DNA from: Microbulbifer sp. SAOS-129_SWC
Lineage (GTDB): Bacteria > Pseudomonadota > Gammaproteobacteria > Pseudomonadales > Cellvibrionaceae
Assembly: GCF_039696035.1 (NCBI RefSeq)
Contig: NZ_CP155567.1
Span: 3,405,001-3,469,000, forward strand
DNA: 64,000 bases
Reading direction: 5' to 3'
Numbering within the stretch: position 1 is the first letter of the stretch; every line of letters starts with the position of its first letter. Shown piece by piece: positions 48,301-59,000 of this stretch. Position numbers and translations under genes: made by a program. Below the pieces are notes generated by a model. That model saw only the letters and a program-made list of their open reading frames with translations. It ran no database searches and had not been told where the DNA came from.

Positions 48301-51300
48301 TGTCCACCAGCGCCAGGTCGAAGGCGGTGGAGTAATTGGCACCGTCTTGCGCCTGCAACAGCACTGTGTAGGTCAGTATGTCGCCCACCTGGGCGGTGGT
48401 GTCCGGGGATACGGATTTGTCGACGCTGACCTCCGGCTCGACGATGGTCAACGTCGCCGAGGGCGCACTCGCCAGCGCAGTGCCGCCGTCGTAGATGTAG
48501 GAAGCGCTGTTGTTGAAGGTATCGCCGGCATTGGTGCCGCTGCTGTTGGCCACATGGGTGGTCAGGGTGACGAGCACCTGCTGCCCGGCGGCCACGCTGG
48601 CGAGGCTCAGACTGATGTTCTGGCCACTGCTGTTGTCGGTAGCGGAGGCCGGGTTGCCGCCCACGGTAACCGCGGCGCTGTCGTAGACCAGCGCTGCCGG
48701 CAGCGTGTCGGTAATTACCAGGTTATTGCGCACGATATTGTCGGCGGGCACGGCAATGGTGTAGGTCACCGACTCGCCGATGGTGGCTACGCTACTCGGC
48801 GACAACAGGGTTTTGACCGGCGGCTGCGGGTTGCTGCTATTGATCATCCACACCCGGTCGACGCTGCCGTCGGTGTACTCCTGCCCGGCGGTACCCGGCA
48901 GGGACCAGTAATTTTTCAGCGCGGCACCGTTGCTCCAGGCACTGGTGGCGCTGACATCGGTGTGGAAGCCGACGTTGTAGTCCAGCGTCAGGCACTGACC
49001 CGCCGGCAGCGGCACATTGTCGTGCAGGACGATACTGAAACTGCCGCCGCGGGCGGGAGCGGTGTAATCGAAATCGGCCGCGGCCACGGCGGTGCCGTCG
49101 ATGGCCAGCGCCGGCGGCGTCGCCAGGTCGGCCTCGTCCAGCTGGCTGGCGAGGGTATCGCCGAGCGCGACGTTATAGGCCGGCGCGTCGCCATTGTTAC
49201 AGCTCTCGAGGTGGAACTGCATCTGCTGGCTGGCCAGATCCACCTGGAAGGGATTGGCCTGGGAACCGTCGCCGCTCACCGCAACCGGGTTGCTGCCGTC
49301 GGTGACCGTGCCGGTTTTGGCGATGCTGCTCAGCACCGGCTGCAACACGTCGATGTCGGCGCTGGCCGACTTCGGCGCGGCGGCGCCGGTATAGGTCATC
49401 TGCGCGCTGTTAGGCAGGTTGGTGGTGGCCGCCTGGGTCAGTGTGTCGGTGACGACTTCGGCCTGATACTCGATCACCAGCTGGTCGTTGGTGTCGTCCG
49501 CATCCGGGGTGTTGGTGATATCGCCGAGATTCCAGGTCAGCGTACCGGTGGCGCCGGCGGCGGGTTGGGCGACCGGGGTGAAACTGATATTGCCCGCGTA
49601 AGTCAGGCTGGAGGTAACCAGTTTGAGGCCATCCGGCAGTGCGTCGGTCACCTGTACCGCCTCGGTCTGGCCCTCGCGCAGATCGAGGGTCAAGCGGTAG
49701 GTGACGGTATCGCCGACGCGCAGTTGGCGGTCGTCTGCCGTACTGAAGCTGTCGTCCCAGCTGTCGGACGCCACTGTTTTGGCGAAGCCGGTGGTGTCCT
49801 GCGTGGCCAGCGGCGCGCTGGACAGGGCAATAAAATAGTTGTCCAGGGCGGCCGTGTCGGGGGCATCGCTGCCGCTGCGCTCTCCGGCCACGGCGCCATC
49901 CAGTGAGGTCCAGTCGGCGATGACACTGTTGACCAGGTCGCTGCCGTCGACACTGTCTACCTGCACCTGGTAAGTGAGCACCAGAGAACTGCTCGCGGCA
50001 ATGTCCAGCGATTCATCGCCGCGGTCGCGTCCCCAGATCAGCTGGTTGCCGCTGACTGCCGGCGCTGAAGCACTGCCATTAATCTGGGCGGAACCGGCGA
50101 CCAGCGACACGCCGGCAGGCAGTGTGTCGGTGATAGAGACATCGTAGGCGGTGGAGTTGCCGTTGTTTGGCAGGGTGACCGTGTACTCCAGCGTGTCGCC
50201 GCCCTGCGCCGCCGCGCTGCCGCCGCGGGTGACATTGACTACCGTTTTGCTGGCCGAGGACAGGTCCGGCTCCACCACGGTCATCGGTGCAGTGGTATCC
50301 GCCGTGCCCGAGCCATCGCTCTGGCTGCCGCCCTGGGAACGGCTGTAGGTATAGCTGGCGGTATTGCTGAACGTGGTGCCGTCCTGGTTGGCGAGATCGT
50401 TTTTCAGGCGCACCTGCAGCGTTACCTGCGCCTGCTCCCCCGCGGGAATATCCAGGCCGGTGACCGTGTTGCGCAGCACCAGATCCGTGCTGTTGCCGCC
50501 ATTGCTGAGGGTGTAGTTGGTGCCGTTGACCGCGGCGCTGGCACCGACAAATTCGAGATTGGACGGCAGGCTATCTTTTACCTGCACGTCGTACAGCGGT
50601 CCGGCCACCGGCGTCGCCGGTACGGTGATGGTGTAACTGAAGGTTTCGCCGATGGCCGCATCGGTATCGCTCGGGTTCAGTTTCTGCAGCGGCCCCGGGC
50701 GCACTACCGTCACCACGGTGACATCTTCGTCCCCGAGCGTGGTCGGGTCGGAAATGCCGTTGACGAACGGATCGTCACTCGGATAACTGGTCGGCACCGG
50801 GTCCACGGAGGTGATGCCGGTGGCCTCCAGCGAGGCCTGGTTCTCGATGGTGCCGCCGCTCGGCACGCTGCTGTCTACGGTCGCCCGCAACTGAATCACC
50901 AGGTCATCGCCCTGCGGCAGTGACAGCACTGCGCCACCGACGCCCTCGACCAGCAACTGACCGGCACTGATCGTGCACACCGGATCGACGGTGACCGCGG
51001 CTGTGCCATCGATCTCGCAGGCCACCACCGTGGGGTTGACCAGCTCAGCCGGCAGCGGATCAGTCACGCGGATATCGCTGATGTTCTGGTCCACGTTGAA
51101 CAGGTGGATGTTGTAGGTGAGCTGGTCGCCCGGCGCGGCGCTGGTCGCCGGATAACTGCCGGTGGTCTCGTTGGTGACGGTCTTTTCGAAATAGTACCCG
51201 GACAACGCCACCTGCACCGACGCCGTGTCCTGCTCGTCGTCGGTCCCCGGCGTGCCGTCGGTGCGCTGCCCGGTGAAACCGACGCGGCTGCTATTGGTGC

Positions 51301-52738
51301 TCGCGTCGTTGTACCAGGCAGTGGCCGCAGCAACATTGTCCAGCACATCACCATTGGCCGGTTCTGCGGGCGAGCCCTGCGGGTCCAGCTGGCCGCTGTA
51401 GGTCACCTGCAGAATCCCGTTCGCCGCCAGTCCGCCGGCCGCGTCGGTCAGTTCGATGGTCAACAGCCCCTGCCCGGAGTTGTAGGACACGGTGTAGTCG
51501 CTGCCCTCGGTCAGCGCGCTGCCCGCCAGGGTGACCTGCACACTCGAGGAGGGATCGGCGGCGCGCATCCCCTGCGGCAACTGGTCTTCGACCACGATAT
51601 CCCACGCCGGCGAACCGCCCACATTCTGCACACTCAGGGTGTAGCTGGGCGTATCGGAGAAATTGACTGCAGTGGCACCGGTGCTCTTGGTCATCTGCAG
51701 GTCGGGGCTGGAAATACTCAGCAGCTCGGCAACGCCGTTTTCACCCGGCAGCGGATCGTAGAAGGTTCCGTCGATCTCGCGGGCAAATTGCCACTCGGCG
51801 GTATTGATGAACGACTTGCCGATGTAGTTGTTGGCGGTGTTCTTCAGTACCGACTCAATTTCGAAGTGCACCTGCGAGCCCGCGGGCAGCGTCTCCGGGT
51901 TCAGGATCTGCAGTTCCAGCTTGCCCGGGTTATTGGCGCTGCCGTTGATGTAATTGAGGGTGTAATCGCTGCCCTGCACCATCGGCGTACTGCCGTAGTA
52001 GGCGCTCACACCGAGGACTTTCAGGTCCACGCCCAGCGCCGCGGTGGAGAGGTCATCCCAGATGGTGATGTCCTGGATATTGTTGAGCGAGCCCGCGGTT
52101 TGCAGCACGGTGCCATTCACCGGGTCATACAGCACCGGCACGTTAAGCGTGTAGACAAACGGCACCCCGACTGACACCGAGGAAATGGGGTTGCCATTCA
52201 GGTCTGTGGCCTGCTTGTCGATCTTTTCCACCGGGATGACCAGATCCTGGCACCCCGCCTTGACCGTACTGAAGTCCGAGCCGTTAACCGCCCACACCGA
52301 CACACTGCCGGAGACATTGGCACAGGCAAAGTTGCCCGAGTAGCAGACATTGTCGAAAACGATCAGGGTACCGTCCGGAGCACCGGCAAAGTTCAGCGTC
52401 GACCCGAGTGGATTGTCACAGCTGAAGTTCTTTACCGTACAGGAGCGGTCGATCGAGAGCTGGTCACTGGGTGCCATGGTGCGGCCGCTGCCATCGGTGG
52501 TCGAGGCATAGGGCCCATCGATGACACAACCAGCGGGGGTACCGGGAGTGCCCGGTGTGGTCTCGAAATCGGACACTTTGAAGGAATCCGCCATTGCCAC
52601 CTGGCCGAAGGCCAGCGACAGCATCATCCCGAGTAACACGCGCGCGCAAAATGCCGGCAGCGATGAGCTGCAGCTGTGCAAAAGACCACCAAGGCCGTTT
52701 TTTATAGATTTCAGTCCTGCTACTTCCGACATCATCAT
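42398..52738 (-). CDS. Giant DUF11-repeat surface protein with SdrD-B-like and OmpA-like C-terminus (copy 1)
   Basis: About 3,446 residues from ATG at 52738; a TTG at 52840 would extend it by 34 residues. Near the N-terminus is a signal-like segment (ARVLLGMMLSLAFGQVAMA). About 17 DUF11-type Ig-like repeats of 130-170 residues follow, recognisable by phrases such as VGDTVTYRLTL, ITDTLPAGV and LVNSA. Near 2,830 comes an SdrD-B-like domain (GYLWHDVNFNEQLDGNERPL, calcium-loop-like Asp/Asn spacing). Then come a carboxypeptidase-regulatory-like segment, one more DUF11 (ALSITKTAALLNVTRSQLVPYTI) and a second SdrD-B-like domain near 3,250 (GKVYDDKNLNGYQDAGEGG). The end is OmpA-like (AEAVFEPGTTELRPQWHSR, LRLSYLAENEAPDLVDRRLQVM). 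No sortase or autotransporter signal is seen. The OmpA-barrel gene follows with a 4-bp overlap. Confidence 0.9.
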   Translation of the reverse strand: MMMSEVAGLKSIKNGLGGLLHSCSSSLPAFCARVLLGMMLSLAFGQVAMADSFKVSDFETTPGTPGTPAGCVIDGPYASTTDGSGRTMAPSDQLSIDRSCTVKNFSCDNPLGSTLNFAGAPDGTLIVFDNVCYSGNFACANVSGSVSVWAVNGSDFSTVKAGCQDLVIPVEKIDKQATDLNGNPISSVSVGVPFVYTLNVPVLYDPVNGTVLQTAGSLNNIQDITIWDDLSTAALGVDLKVLGVSAYYGSTPMVQGSDYTLNYINGSANNPGKLELQILNPETLPAGSQVHFEIESVLKNTANNYIGKSFINTAEWQFAREIDGTFYDPLPGENGVAELLSISSPDLQMTKSTGATAVNFSDTPSYTLSVQNVGGSPAWDIVVEDQLPQGMRAADPSSSVQVTLAGSALTEGSDYTVSYNSGQGLLTIELTDAAGGLAANGILQVTYSGQLDPQGSPAEPANGDVLDNVAAATAWYNDASTNSSRVGFTGQRTDGTPGTDDEQDTASVQVALSGYYFEKTVTNETTGSYPATSAAPGDQLTYNIHLFNVDQNISDIRVTDPLPAELVNPTVVACEIDGTAAVTVDPVCTISAGQLLVEGVGGAVLSLPQGDDLVIQLRATVDSSVPSGGTIENQASLEATGITSVDPVPTSYPSDDPFVNGISDPTTLGDEDVTVVTVVRPGPLQKLNPSDTDAAIGETFSYTITVPATPVAGPLYDVQVKDSLPSNLEFVGASAAVNGTNYTLSNGGNSTDLVLRNTVTGLDIPAGEQAQVTLQVRLKNDLANQDGTTFSNTASYTYSRSQGGSQSDGSGTADTTAPMTVVEPDLSSASKTVVNVTRGGSAAAQGGDTLEYTVTLPNNGNSTAYDVSITDTLPAGVSLVAGSAQINGSASAPAVSGNQLIWGRDRGDESLDIAASSSLVLTYQVQVDSVDGSDLVNSVIADWTSLDGAVAGERSGSDAPDTAALDNYFIALSSAPLATQDTTGFAKTVASDSWDDSFSTADDRQLRVGDTVTYRLTLDLREGQTEAVQVTDALPDGLKLVTSSLTYAGNISFTPVAQPAAGATGTLTWNLGDITNTPDADDTNDQLVIEYQAEVVTDTLTQAATTNLPNSAQMTYTGAAAPKSASADIDVLQPVLSSIAKTGTVTDGSNPVAVSGDGSQANPFQVDLASQQMQFHLESCNNGDAPAYNVALGDTLASQLDEADLATPPALAIDGTAVAAADFDYTAPARGGSFSIVLHDNVPLPAGQCLTLDYNVGFHTDVSATSAWSNGAALKNYWSLPGTAGQEYTDGSVDRVWMINSSNPQPPVKTLLSPSSVATIGESVTYTIAVPADNIVRNNLVITDTLPAALVYDSAAVTVGGNPASATDNSSGQNISLSLASVAAGQQVLVTLTTHVANSSGTNAGDTFNNSASYIYDGGTALASAPSATLTIVEPEVSVDKSVSPDTTAQVGDILTYTVLLQAQDGANYSTAFDLALVDSLSTGLQYVPGSATIDGAASEPTVSGSPQVLTWPARDMVKGQLVKVVYQVQVQDNVSPGQVLGNVATATWTSLSGSDSNERDGSGGYNDYRASDSTNVGAPDNTTLAKARVSDTFGAGDDALRVGDRVDFALTLGLQKGTHNNLQLADSLPLGMVFEQVVSVSEFGVAGTADPTVSGDGISTPQKLTWNWSSLTNPAGSSSDELKIVYRARVANDTLAQNPTNQQLLNSATLDYTVAGVAAPGKTAEATAALLQPQLSVAKSVATAGGDSVVVAGETATYTVAVTNEGAAPAYDPVVLDTLPPGMRQNGGPSTVSVSMGGANLPALAPVYDAGSGTARWDFNSGGADTYTIAPGATLTLVYQVSVDTNVGAGLTLVNSAQAERYFSFDDEAVPAGGSVDQRQQYGPSAPASATLTTPGPGVLSKVAAQSSVAIGNQLTYTLTVPATPVDVALQDVQIHDDLAATGVDLGFVAATLGGVALTNSGTTDNLLLSGTGGGIDIPAGGQVEVQVTVEVLNTANNQSRTAPFVNHAWYDYDNGVARQGDDASTGGDADPVTIVHPELVVSKTGPASLHVGTPDNFTLDVQNTGEARAWNVTLTDWLPNPTPGGICDAQPVIQTAVINRADGSSVNLAASDFAVGFTSGTPTCEFSATLQTDDALAPGDHLILSYQVQADADNINGSTLVNIAGATQWFSAPASSSERYAYQRQLTDGTPGVVDHQDSHQFTLEAAILQTRKSVFNVTTGATGSEASPGDRLRYTIEIQNVSDVPLADFSLSDELDRLNGVASFAADSLAMVQAPAGASVTISGSGGAKGSGLLQVDHLDIAAAGQPGDTLTIEFEATLVPVISSGTVVLNQAQLSIAGAVFGVSDDPQKSGAEDPTETLISSAPAIEVEKTSADISGDADLLLAGDTLRYTLRVENTGSENAAKVTLRDLVPANTTYTPNSTTLNGAAVADVDGTTPLAAGMSIHSGGESDGVVIAAASGAEPVVITFDVTINDVADGTLISNQGFANGDGDGSGAFEEAPSDDPDTSAADDPTVDIVGDVPLLLVRKTVEIAEDNLTAGLVDPGDVLRYTITVTNTGGVDASDAVLSDPLPANTSYEAGTTQLNGIAVADDGAASRLAAGLPISSDDLTPPLPGAGEGVISSGQSATVTFEVRVNAGTATGTVISNQGSVATAELPLALTDADGNPSNGAQPTEIVVGDAQQLSITKEVAVVGGGAAEAGATLEYLVKVTNIGAVPATQVDISDDLLRAGDGVLTYVDGSAQLNGQAGGISVNGSLISADFAGSFGELPPDKTATLRFRARLASNLAIGFSVVNTAAVQWNDPASSAEASAAIDLGGTPGIANLSGYLWHDVNFNEQLDGNERPLQNWSVALYFNNALQETVQSDENGFFQFSGLLPNSTSSATAGGASYQLRYSAPGAGASTASLGNGSSDFSNGPQQISDIYIGSGTNLQNLNLPLTPNGVVYDAVQRQPVAGAIVTMLSARTGQALPERCFDDDKQQNQVTRAGGYYKFDLNFSDAACPPNRDYLLQVRMPGEDFVAGESQIIPPQTNADTAGFDVAACLGSPADQVPATAEHCEVQVSEQAPALDVDARDAGTNYYLRVRLDDNRIPGESQLFNNHIPVDPQLGGALSITKTAALLNVTRSQLVPYTITFSNTLGVPLSDLRLVDFFPAGFKYVAGSARVDGRAIEPQVDGLQLVWPDLRVQPDQTRTVKLLLVVGSGVGEGKYVNRARMFNQLSGQQASGEASATVRVIPDPTFDCTDVIGKVYDDKNLNGYQDAGEGGVAGARLVTATGLHATTDAHGRYHITCAVVPNRDRGSNFVLKLDDRSLPSGYRLTSENPRVVRATRGKMIKVNFGSSLHRVVRLDLAEAVFEPGTTELRPQWHSRTELLLKKLSEAPSVLRLSYLAENEAPDLVDRRLQVMKAKLAEEWAHNYGDYELTIETEVYWRRGAPPGSEGLE
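42420..43917 (-). repeat. Nearly identical 1.5-kb 3' segment of DUF11 giant, copy 1
   Basis: This segment aligns without gaps to 53122-54619 (offset 10,702 bp). Counting by eye over most of it gives about 20-25 differences, about 98-99% identity, most at third positions. It covers the last 500 or so codons, from GVVYD to YWRRGAPP, and stops about 20 bp before the stop codon, where the two tails (GSEGLE and SEDDMK) become unrelated. Confidence 0.85.
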
Positions 52739-53099
52739 TGTTTGCCAGCCGCCACTCTCGATTAATAATTGCGCGGTCCCCCCCAGCCTGCGAGCCAATA
52801 GGCAGGGGCCGCCGCCGGGCAGGCAATTCCCGGTGGGCAAACTTTATTCAGAACGGGGCGTAGCAGCCGTGAAGCAGGTCATAAATAGCTGTTTGGCAGG
52901 TAACTTTTTTAAGCTTTGCCAAGTGGTTCTCAGGGGAACTTGAGGTGGATTCTTAAGTGGCGACCGGCGAATCCGCGCCCTTGCGGCCCTGGGCCGTGTG
53001 CCCGCTCGCGGAGACTCGCTCCCCGGGCGCGCACCGGTATCGCAGGCAAGGCCGCCCGGGCAACAACAGTGTTTTTGTTGAGCTCGCTCCCTGAGCAAT
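52739..53099 (-). other. Gap between the two DUF11 giants
   Basis: No convincing gene is seen. An 84-codon leftward frame at 52844-53098 is Arg/Cys-rich and has no ribosome site. AT-rich patches at 52841-52930 (AAGCTTAAAAAAGTTACC read leftward) could hold a promoter for copy 1. No strong terminator is seen between the genes. Confidence 0.5.
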
Positions 53100-56000
53100 T
53101 TATTTCATATCATCCTCGCTCGGCGGCGCTCCGCGCCGCCAGTAGACTTCGGTTTCAATCGTCAGCTCGTAATCGCCGTAGTTGTGCGCCCATTCTTCGG
53201 CCAGCTTCGCCTTCATCACCTGCAGGCGCCGATCCACCAGGTCCGGGGCCTCGTTCTCGGCCAAGTACGACAGCCGCAGCACCGACGGCGCTTCGCTCAG
53301 TTTTTTCAGCAGCAGCTCGGTGCGCGAGTGCCACTGCGGGCGCAGCTCGGTGGTGCCCGGCTCGAACACCGCCTCTGCCAGGTCCAGGCGCACCACCCGG
53401 TGCAGGCTGCTGCCGAAGTTGACCTTGATCATCTTGCCGCGCGTGGCACGCACCACCCGCGGGTTTTCACTGGTCAGGCGGTAGCCGCTGGGCAGGCTGC
53501 GGTCGTCCAGCTTCAGCACGAAGTTGGAGCCGCGATCCCGGTTCGGCACCACCGCACAGGTGATGTGGTAACGGCCGTGGGCGTCGGTGGTGGCGTGCAG
53601 GCCGGTGGCGGTGACCAGCCGCGCACCGGCTACCCCGCCCTCGCCGGCGTCCTGGTAGCCGTTCAGGTTCTTGTCGTCGTAGACCTTGCCGATCACGTCG
53701 GTGCAGTCGAAGGTCGGGTCGGGGATCACGCGCACCGTGGCCGAGGCCTCGCCGGAGGCCTGCTGCCCGGACAGCTGGTTGAACATGCGCGCGCGGTTGA
53801 CGTACTTGCCTTCGCCGACACCGGAGCCGACCACCAGCAGCAGTTTCACCGTGCGAGTCTGGTCCGGTTGCACGCGCAGGTCCGGCCACACCAGCTGCAG
53901 GCCGTCCACCTGCGGTTCGATCGCGCGGCCGTCCACCCGCGCGGAGCCGGCCACATACTTGAAGCCGGCGGGGAAGAAGTCCACCAGGCGCAGGTCGCTC
54001 AGCGGCACCCCGAGCGTATTGCTGAAGGTGATGGTGTAGGGCACCAGCTGCGAGCGGGTGACGTTCAGCAGCGCGGCGGTTTTGGTGATCGACAGGGCGC
54101 CGCCGAGCTGCGGGTCTACCGGGATATGGTTGTTGAACAGCTGGCTCTCACCGGGGATGCGGTTGTCGTCCAGCCGCACACGCAGGTAGTAGTTGGTGCC
54201 CGCATCGCGCGCGTCCACGTCGAGCGCCGGCGCCTGTTCGGAAGCCTGCACTTCGCAGTGCTCCGCGGTGGCGGGCACCTGGTCGGCGGGGCTGCCGAGA
54301 CACGCGGCCACATCGAAGCCGGCGGTGTCGGCGTTGGTCTGCGGCGGGATGATCTGCGATTCACCGGCGACAAAGTCCTCGCCGGGCATACGCACCTGCA
54401 GCAGGTAGTCGCGGTTGGGCGGACAGGCGGCGTCGCTGAAGTTGAGATCGAACTTGTAGTAGCCGCCGGCGCGGGTGACCTGGTTCTGCTGCTTGTCGTC
54501 ATCGAAACAACGCTCCGGCAGGGCCTGGCCGGTGCGCGCGCTCAACATGGTGACAATGGCACCGGCCACCGGCTGGCGTTGCACCGAGTCGTAGACTACC
54601 CCGTTGGGGGTCAGCGGCAGGTTCAGCCCCTGTGGGTTGGAACCGGAGCCGACGTAGATCCTGGTGATCTTCTGCGGGCCATTGGTGAAATCCGACTGCG
54701 CATTGCCCAGCGACGCGGTGGTGTCACCCGCGTCGGGCGCACTGTAACGGAGTTCATAACTGGCGCCGGCGCTGCCGCTGGACGTGCCGTTCGGCACCAG
54801 ACCGTCGAAGCGGAAGTAGCCGTTTTCATCACTCTGCAGGGTCTCCTGCAACTCGCCGTTGAAATACAGCGCTACCGCCCAGTTCTGCAACAGGCGCTCA
54901 TCGCCGTCGCGCTCGCCGTTGAAGTTCACATCGTGCCAGAGGTAACCGCCGAGGTTGGCGATACCCGGGGTGCCGCCCACATCGATGGCCACACTGGCCT
55001 CGGCGGTAACCGCCGGATCATTCCAGCTGACTAGCGCGGTGTTCAGCACCCGGTCACCGGCCTGCAGCTCGCTGCCGAGCCGCGCACGGAAGCGCAGCGT
55101 GGCGACGTCGCCGGGTTGCAGCGCACCGGAAGTGCCGGCGACATCCGCCCTGATCCGCGAGCCATCCACGCTGATGCCGTCGGCCTGGCCGTTCAGCTGC
55201 GCCGAGCCAGCCAAGAAGGTGAGCACGCCGTCGCCGGCCACCAGCAGGTCGTCGCTGATGCCGACATCGGTCGCCGCCACGGCGCTGATATTGGTGACCT
55301 GCACCAGGTATTCCAGCGTCGCGCCCGGCTCGGCGGCACCGCCGCCGACCACCGCCACTTCCTTGGTGATCGACAGTGCCTGCGCGTCACCGACCACGAT
55401 CTCCGTCGGCTGGGCGCCGTTGGACGGGTTGCCGTCGGCATCGGTCAGCGCCAGCGGCAGCTCCGCGGTGGCGACGCTGCCCTGGTTGCTGATCACGGTA
55501 CCGGTGGCGGTGCCCGCGTTCACGCGCACGTCGAAAGTAATGGTGGCGCTGCGCGCGGAGCTGATCACACCGTCGCCGGCGCCGGGGAGTGGCGGCGCCA
55601 GGTCGTCGGAGGAGATCGACAGTCCCGCCGCCAGCGGCGAGGTGCCGCCAACATCGGGCACGGCAACACCGTTCAGCCTGGTCGAGCCGCCCACGTAACT
55701 GGTATTGGCGGGTACCTGGTCGGTAAGCATCGCAGCGGTGGCATCCACTCCACCCATATTGCGCACAGTCATCGTGTAGCGCAGTACATCGCCCGGATCG
55801 ACGATGCCCGCGGACAACCCATCCTCGGCAATCGCCACCGTTTTGTGCGCGATCAGTGCCGGCACATCGCCGACGATGTCGATGGTCGGGTCATCGGCAA
55901 TACCGGTGGCCGGATCGTCGGAAGGCTGTTCATCCAGCGCGCCGCTGCCAGCGCCGGCGCCGTTGACAAAGCCCTGGTTGGAAATGACGGTGCCGTCGTT

Positions 56001-59000
56001 GACGTCGTTGACGGTCACATCGAAAGTCACCAGCAGCGGTTCGGCACCGCCGGCGGTGGCGCCGACAAAGCCCTGCGCCTGCCCGTCCGAGTGGATCGCG
56101 AGACCGGCGGACAGCGCGGTGCTGCCACCGACATCGGCCACCGCCGCGCCGTTCAGTGTGGTCGAGTTGGCCACGTAGGTGGTGTTGGCCGGCACCTGGT
56201 CGCGCAGCAGTGCGTCGACGATATTTTCGTCACCGGTATTTTCCACTTTGAGGGTATAACGCAGCGTATCCCCGACCATCAACAGGTCGGCGTCGCCACT
56301 CAGGTCCGCGGATGTTTTTTCCACCACCAGCTCGGGGGCGGACTCGATCCGCACCCGGGTCGGGTCTTCATCGCCGGCGCTATCGGGATCGTCGGCGCCG
56401 TTGATATTCGGATCGTCACTGTCCTGCAGCAGCTGCCCGGGGAGCTGCACCTGGGCCTGGTTCAGCACCGCGGTGCCGCTGTCGATCACGGTGGCGAGGT
56501 TGACCTCGTAGACAATCTCCACGCTGCTGCCGGCGCGCAGGTCCAGCGCGCGCACATCCAGCAGGCCGCTGTTGCCCGCGCCGCCGGCACTGTCGGTATT
56601 GCCACTGTCGGCACCCGCGGGGATCGAGACCACCTGCAGTGACCCCGGTGCAAACAGCGGCAGGCTGTTGAGGCGGCCGAGCTCATCGGTGAGATCGATA
56701 CCGGTTACATCCACACTGCTCAGGTTGGTCAGTGTCAGCGTGTAGCGCAGGCGGTCGCCGGGGCTGGCGACACTGGCCGGGCGCTCGCCGCGGGTGACAT
56801 TCTCCACCACTTTGCGGAAGCTGACTTTGGGCACCGACGCGCTGATGGTGTAGGCATCCTCGTGGTCATCCACGGTCGGGGTGCCGTCGGTGGGCGCCGC
56901 ACGGGAATATTCGCGTGCATCCGCGCCGGTACTGTCCCAGCTGTACCAGCGGCCGGCGCCGGCAATATTGGTCAGCGTTGCGCCGTCGACGGTGTCCGCG
57001 TCCAGGTAGGCGTCGTAGCTGAACAGCAGGCGCTGATCCGCCGGCAGCGCGGCATCGGCTCCACTGGTGGTGATGGTCAGCGTGCAGCTGTCCGCATCGA
57101 AGACCACATTGAAGTCACTGCCTTCATTTAATGTGGCGATGCTGTTGCCGGCACCGTCGGCAATCTGCGCGGCGAAGTTTTCCGGTGCGGTGGCACACAT
57201 GCCGCCGGGGTCCGGATTCGGCAGTATATCGGTCAGCGCAATATCCCAGGCCGGGCCGGAGCCGGTGTTGAGCACATCCAGCGTGAAGCGGCCGGGCACC
57301 CCCGACTGCACACTGGCGGGGCCGCGCTTGTCCAGAATCAGCGCAGTGGGCTCGACCACCGCCATGTCCGCGGTGGTATTGCCGGCGCCGGCGCCCTGCC
57401 CCGCGGCGGTGTCGTCATCCAGGTAGTTGTAGCTGTAACTGGCGCTGTTACTGAATGTGAGGCCATCCACATTGGGTGGATTGCTGTCGCGCAGGCGCAG
57501 GGTCACATCGAGCACCACCTGCTCCCCCGGGGGCACATCGATGCCGCTGGCCGTGTCTTCAATCACCAGGTCGGTATCGGAGCCGCTGTTCACCGGTGTG
57601 AAGGCCGCACCGGATACCCGCGCCGCGTCGACAAACACCAGGTCTGCGGCGGAAGACCCCAGATTCATTTTCAGCTGCACATCGTGCAGCGCGGTGGTTT
57701 GCGGGGTTGCCGGAATGGTGACGCGATAGCGGAACGGCTCGCCGATCGATGCGCTGCCCTGGGTGTTTTCAATCTCGAGCGGCGCGGCGTTGGGCGTATT
57801 GAATTGCACGCTCTGCGGCGCCGCGGGGCCGTAATCTTCGCGCATATCGGCGGTGGCTGCGGCATCACCGAGTGTCGCCAGCGCGTCGTCGTCGAGCGAG
57901 TAATAGACCGCGATCCGCGCGGCATTCTGCAGGTTCAGCCCCGCCCCCAGATCACTATCCGCGCGCACGCGGTAGGTCATCACCAGGCTCTGGCCGGGGT
58001 CGATGGCATAGGCGGTTCCGCTGCCGAAATTCCACCTCGCCGCGCCGCTGGCGGTATCGAACGTCGGCGCCGGTGTCGCGACCGGCGCACCGTTGACGGT
58101 GAGCGACTGCACACTGACCCCGCCCTCGCGCAGGCCCGCGGGGATGGTATCGCGGAACACGGTATCGTAGGCCGGTGCGCTGCCATCGTTGGTCAGCGTC
58201 ACCGTGTAGTCGATGGTGTCACCGGGGCTCAGGGTGGAACCGCTGGCCGGCGTGGCGCTGAGGGCGAGCGCCAGGTTGGGCTGGCGCAGATCCACAGTCT
58301 CGCCGTCGTTGCGGTTCTCGCGGCCACCGGCACCGTCGAACCCGAAATCGGCGCTATTGGCCAGCGCAACGCTGTTCGCCGGCCACGGGTGTACATCACC
58401 ATTCAACACCCGCGCGCGGTAGCGGATAACGAAGGTGTCATTGCCGGCATCGTTGTCACCGGGATTGACCAGGTTGGCGAGCGTCCAGGTCAGCGTGGTC
58501 GGACCCGCGGCCGGATCGCCGGACGCGACTGGCTCGGCGACATCGTCGTAGGCAAAGGCACCACCGGCGGCAAACGGCGCACTGCTGTCGCCGTTGATAC
58601 TCAGGGTGCGCTCGAACACCATTCCCTGCGGCAGGGTGTCCACCAGTGCGGCGTTGGGCAGGCTGCCCTCCTGCAGGTCCAGGCGCAGCTCGTAGTCGAC
58701 AAAGTCGCCGACACGCACCTGCGCATCACCGCTGCCGTAGGAGTCGTCCAGGCGCGTCTTAGCGAGCGTACTGTCGTTGGCGGCAGTCAGCCCGGCCACA
58801 CTGCCATCAATCACATAATCGTTCAGTGCCGGGGTGGCACTGCCGTTGCGTTCGTAGGGGCTGCTGTTGTCCTCATCCAGGCTGGTCCATTCGATATGGC
58901 TGCTGCCGGACAGCTCGGCGTCGGCGAGCACGCGGTCAGTGACCACGACATCGAATATCAGCGGGGCGCTGCTGCCGGCAGCGATGTCCAGATTGCTGTT

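Noticed and set aside
52844..53098. Leftward 84-codon frame between the DUF11 giants
   Set aside because: Arg-, Pro- and Cys-rich with no ribosome site or recognisable motif, in a short gap likely to be regulatory.
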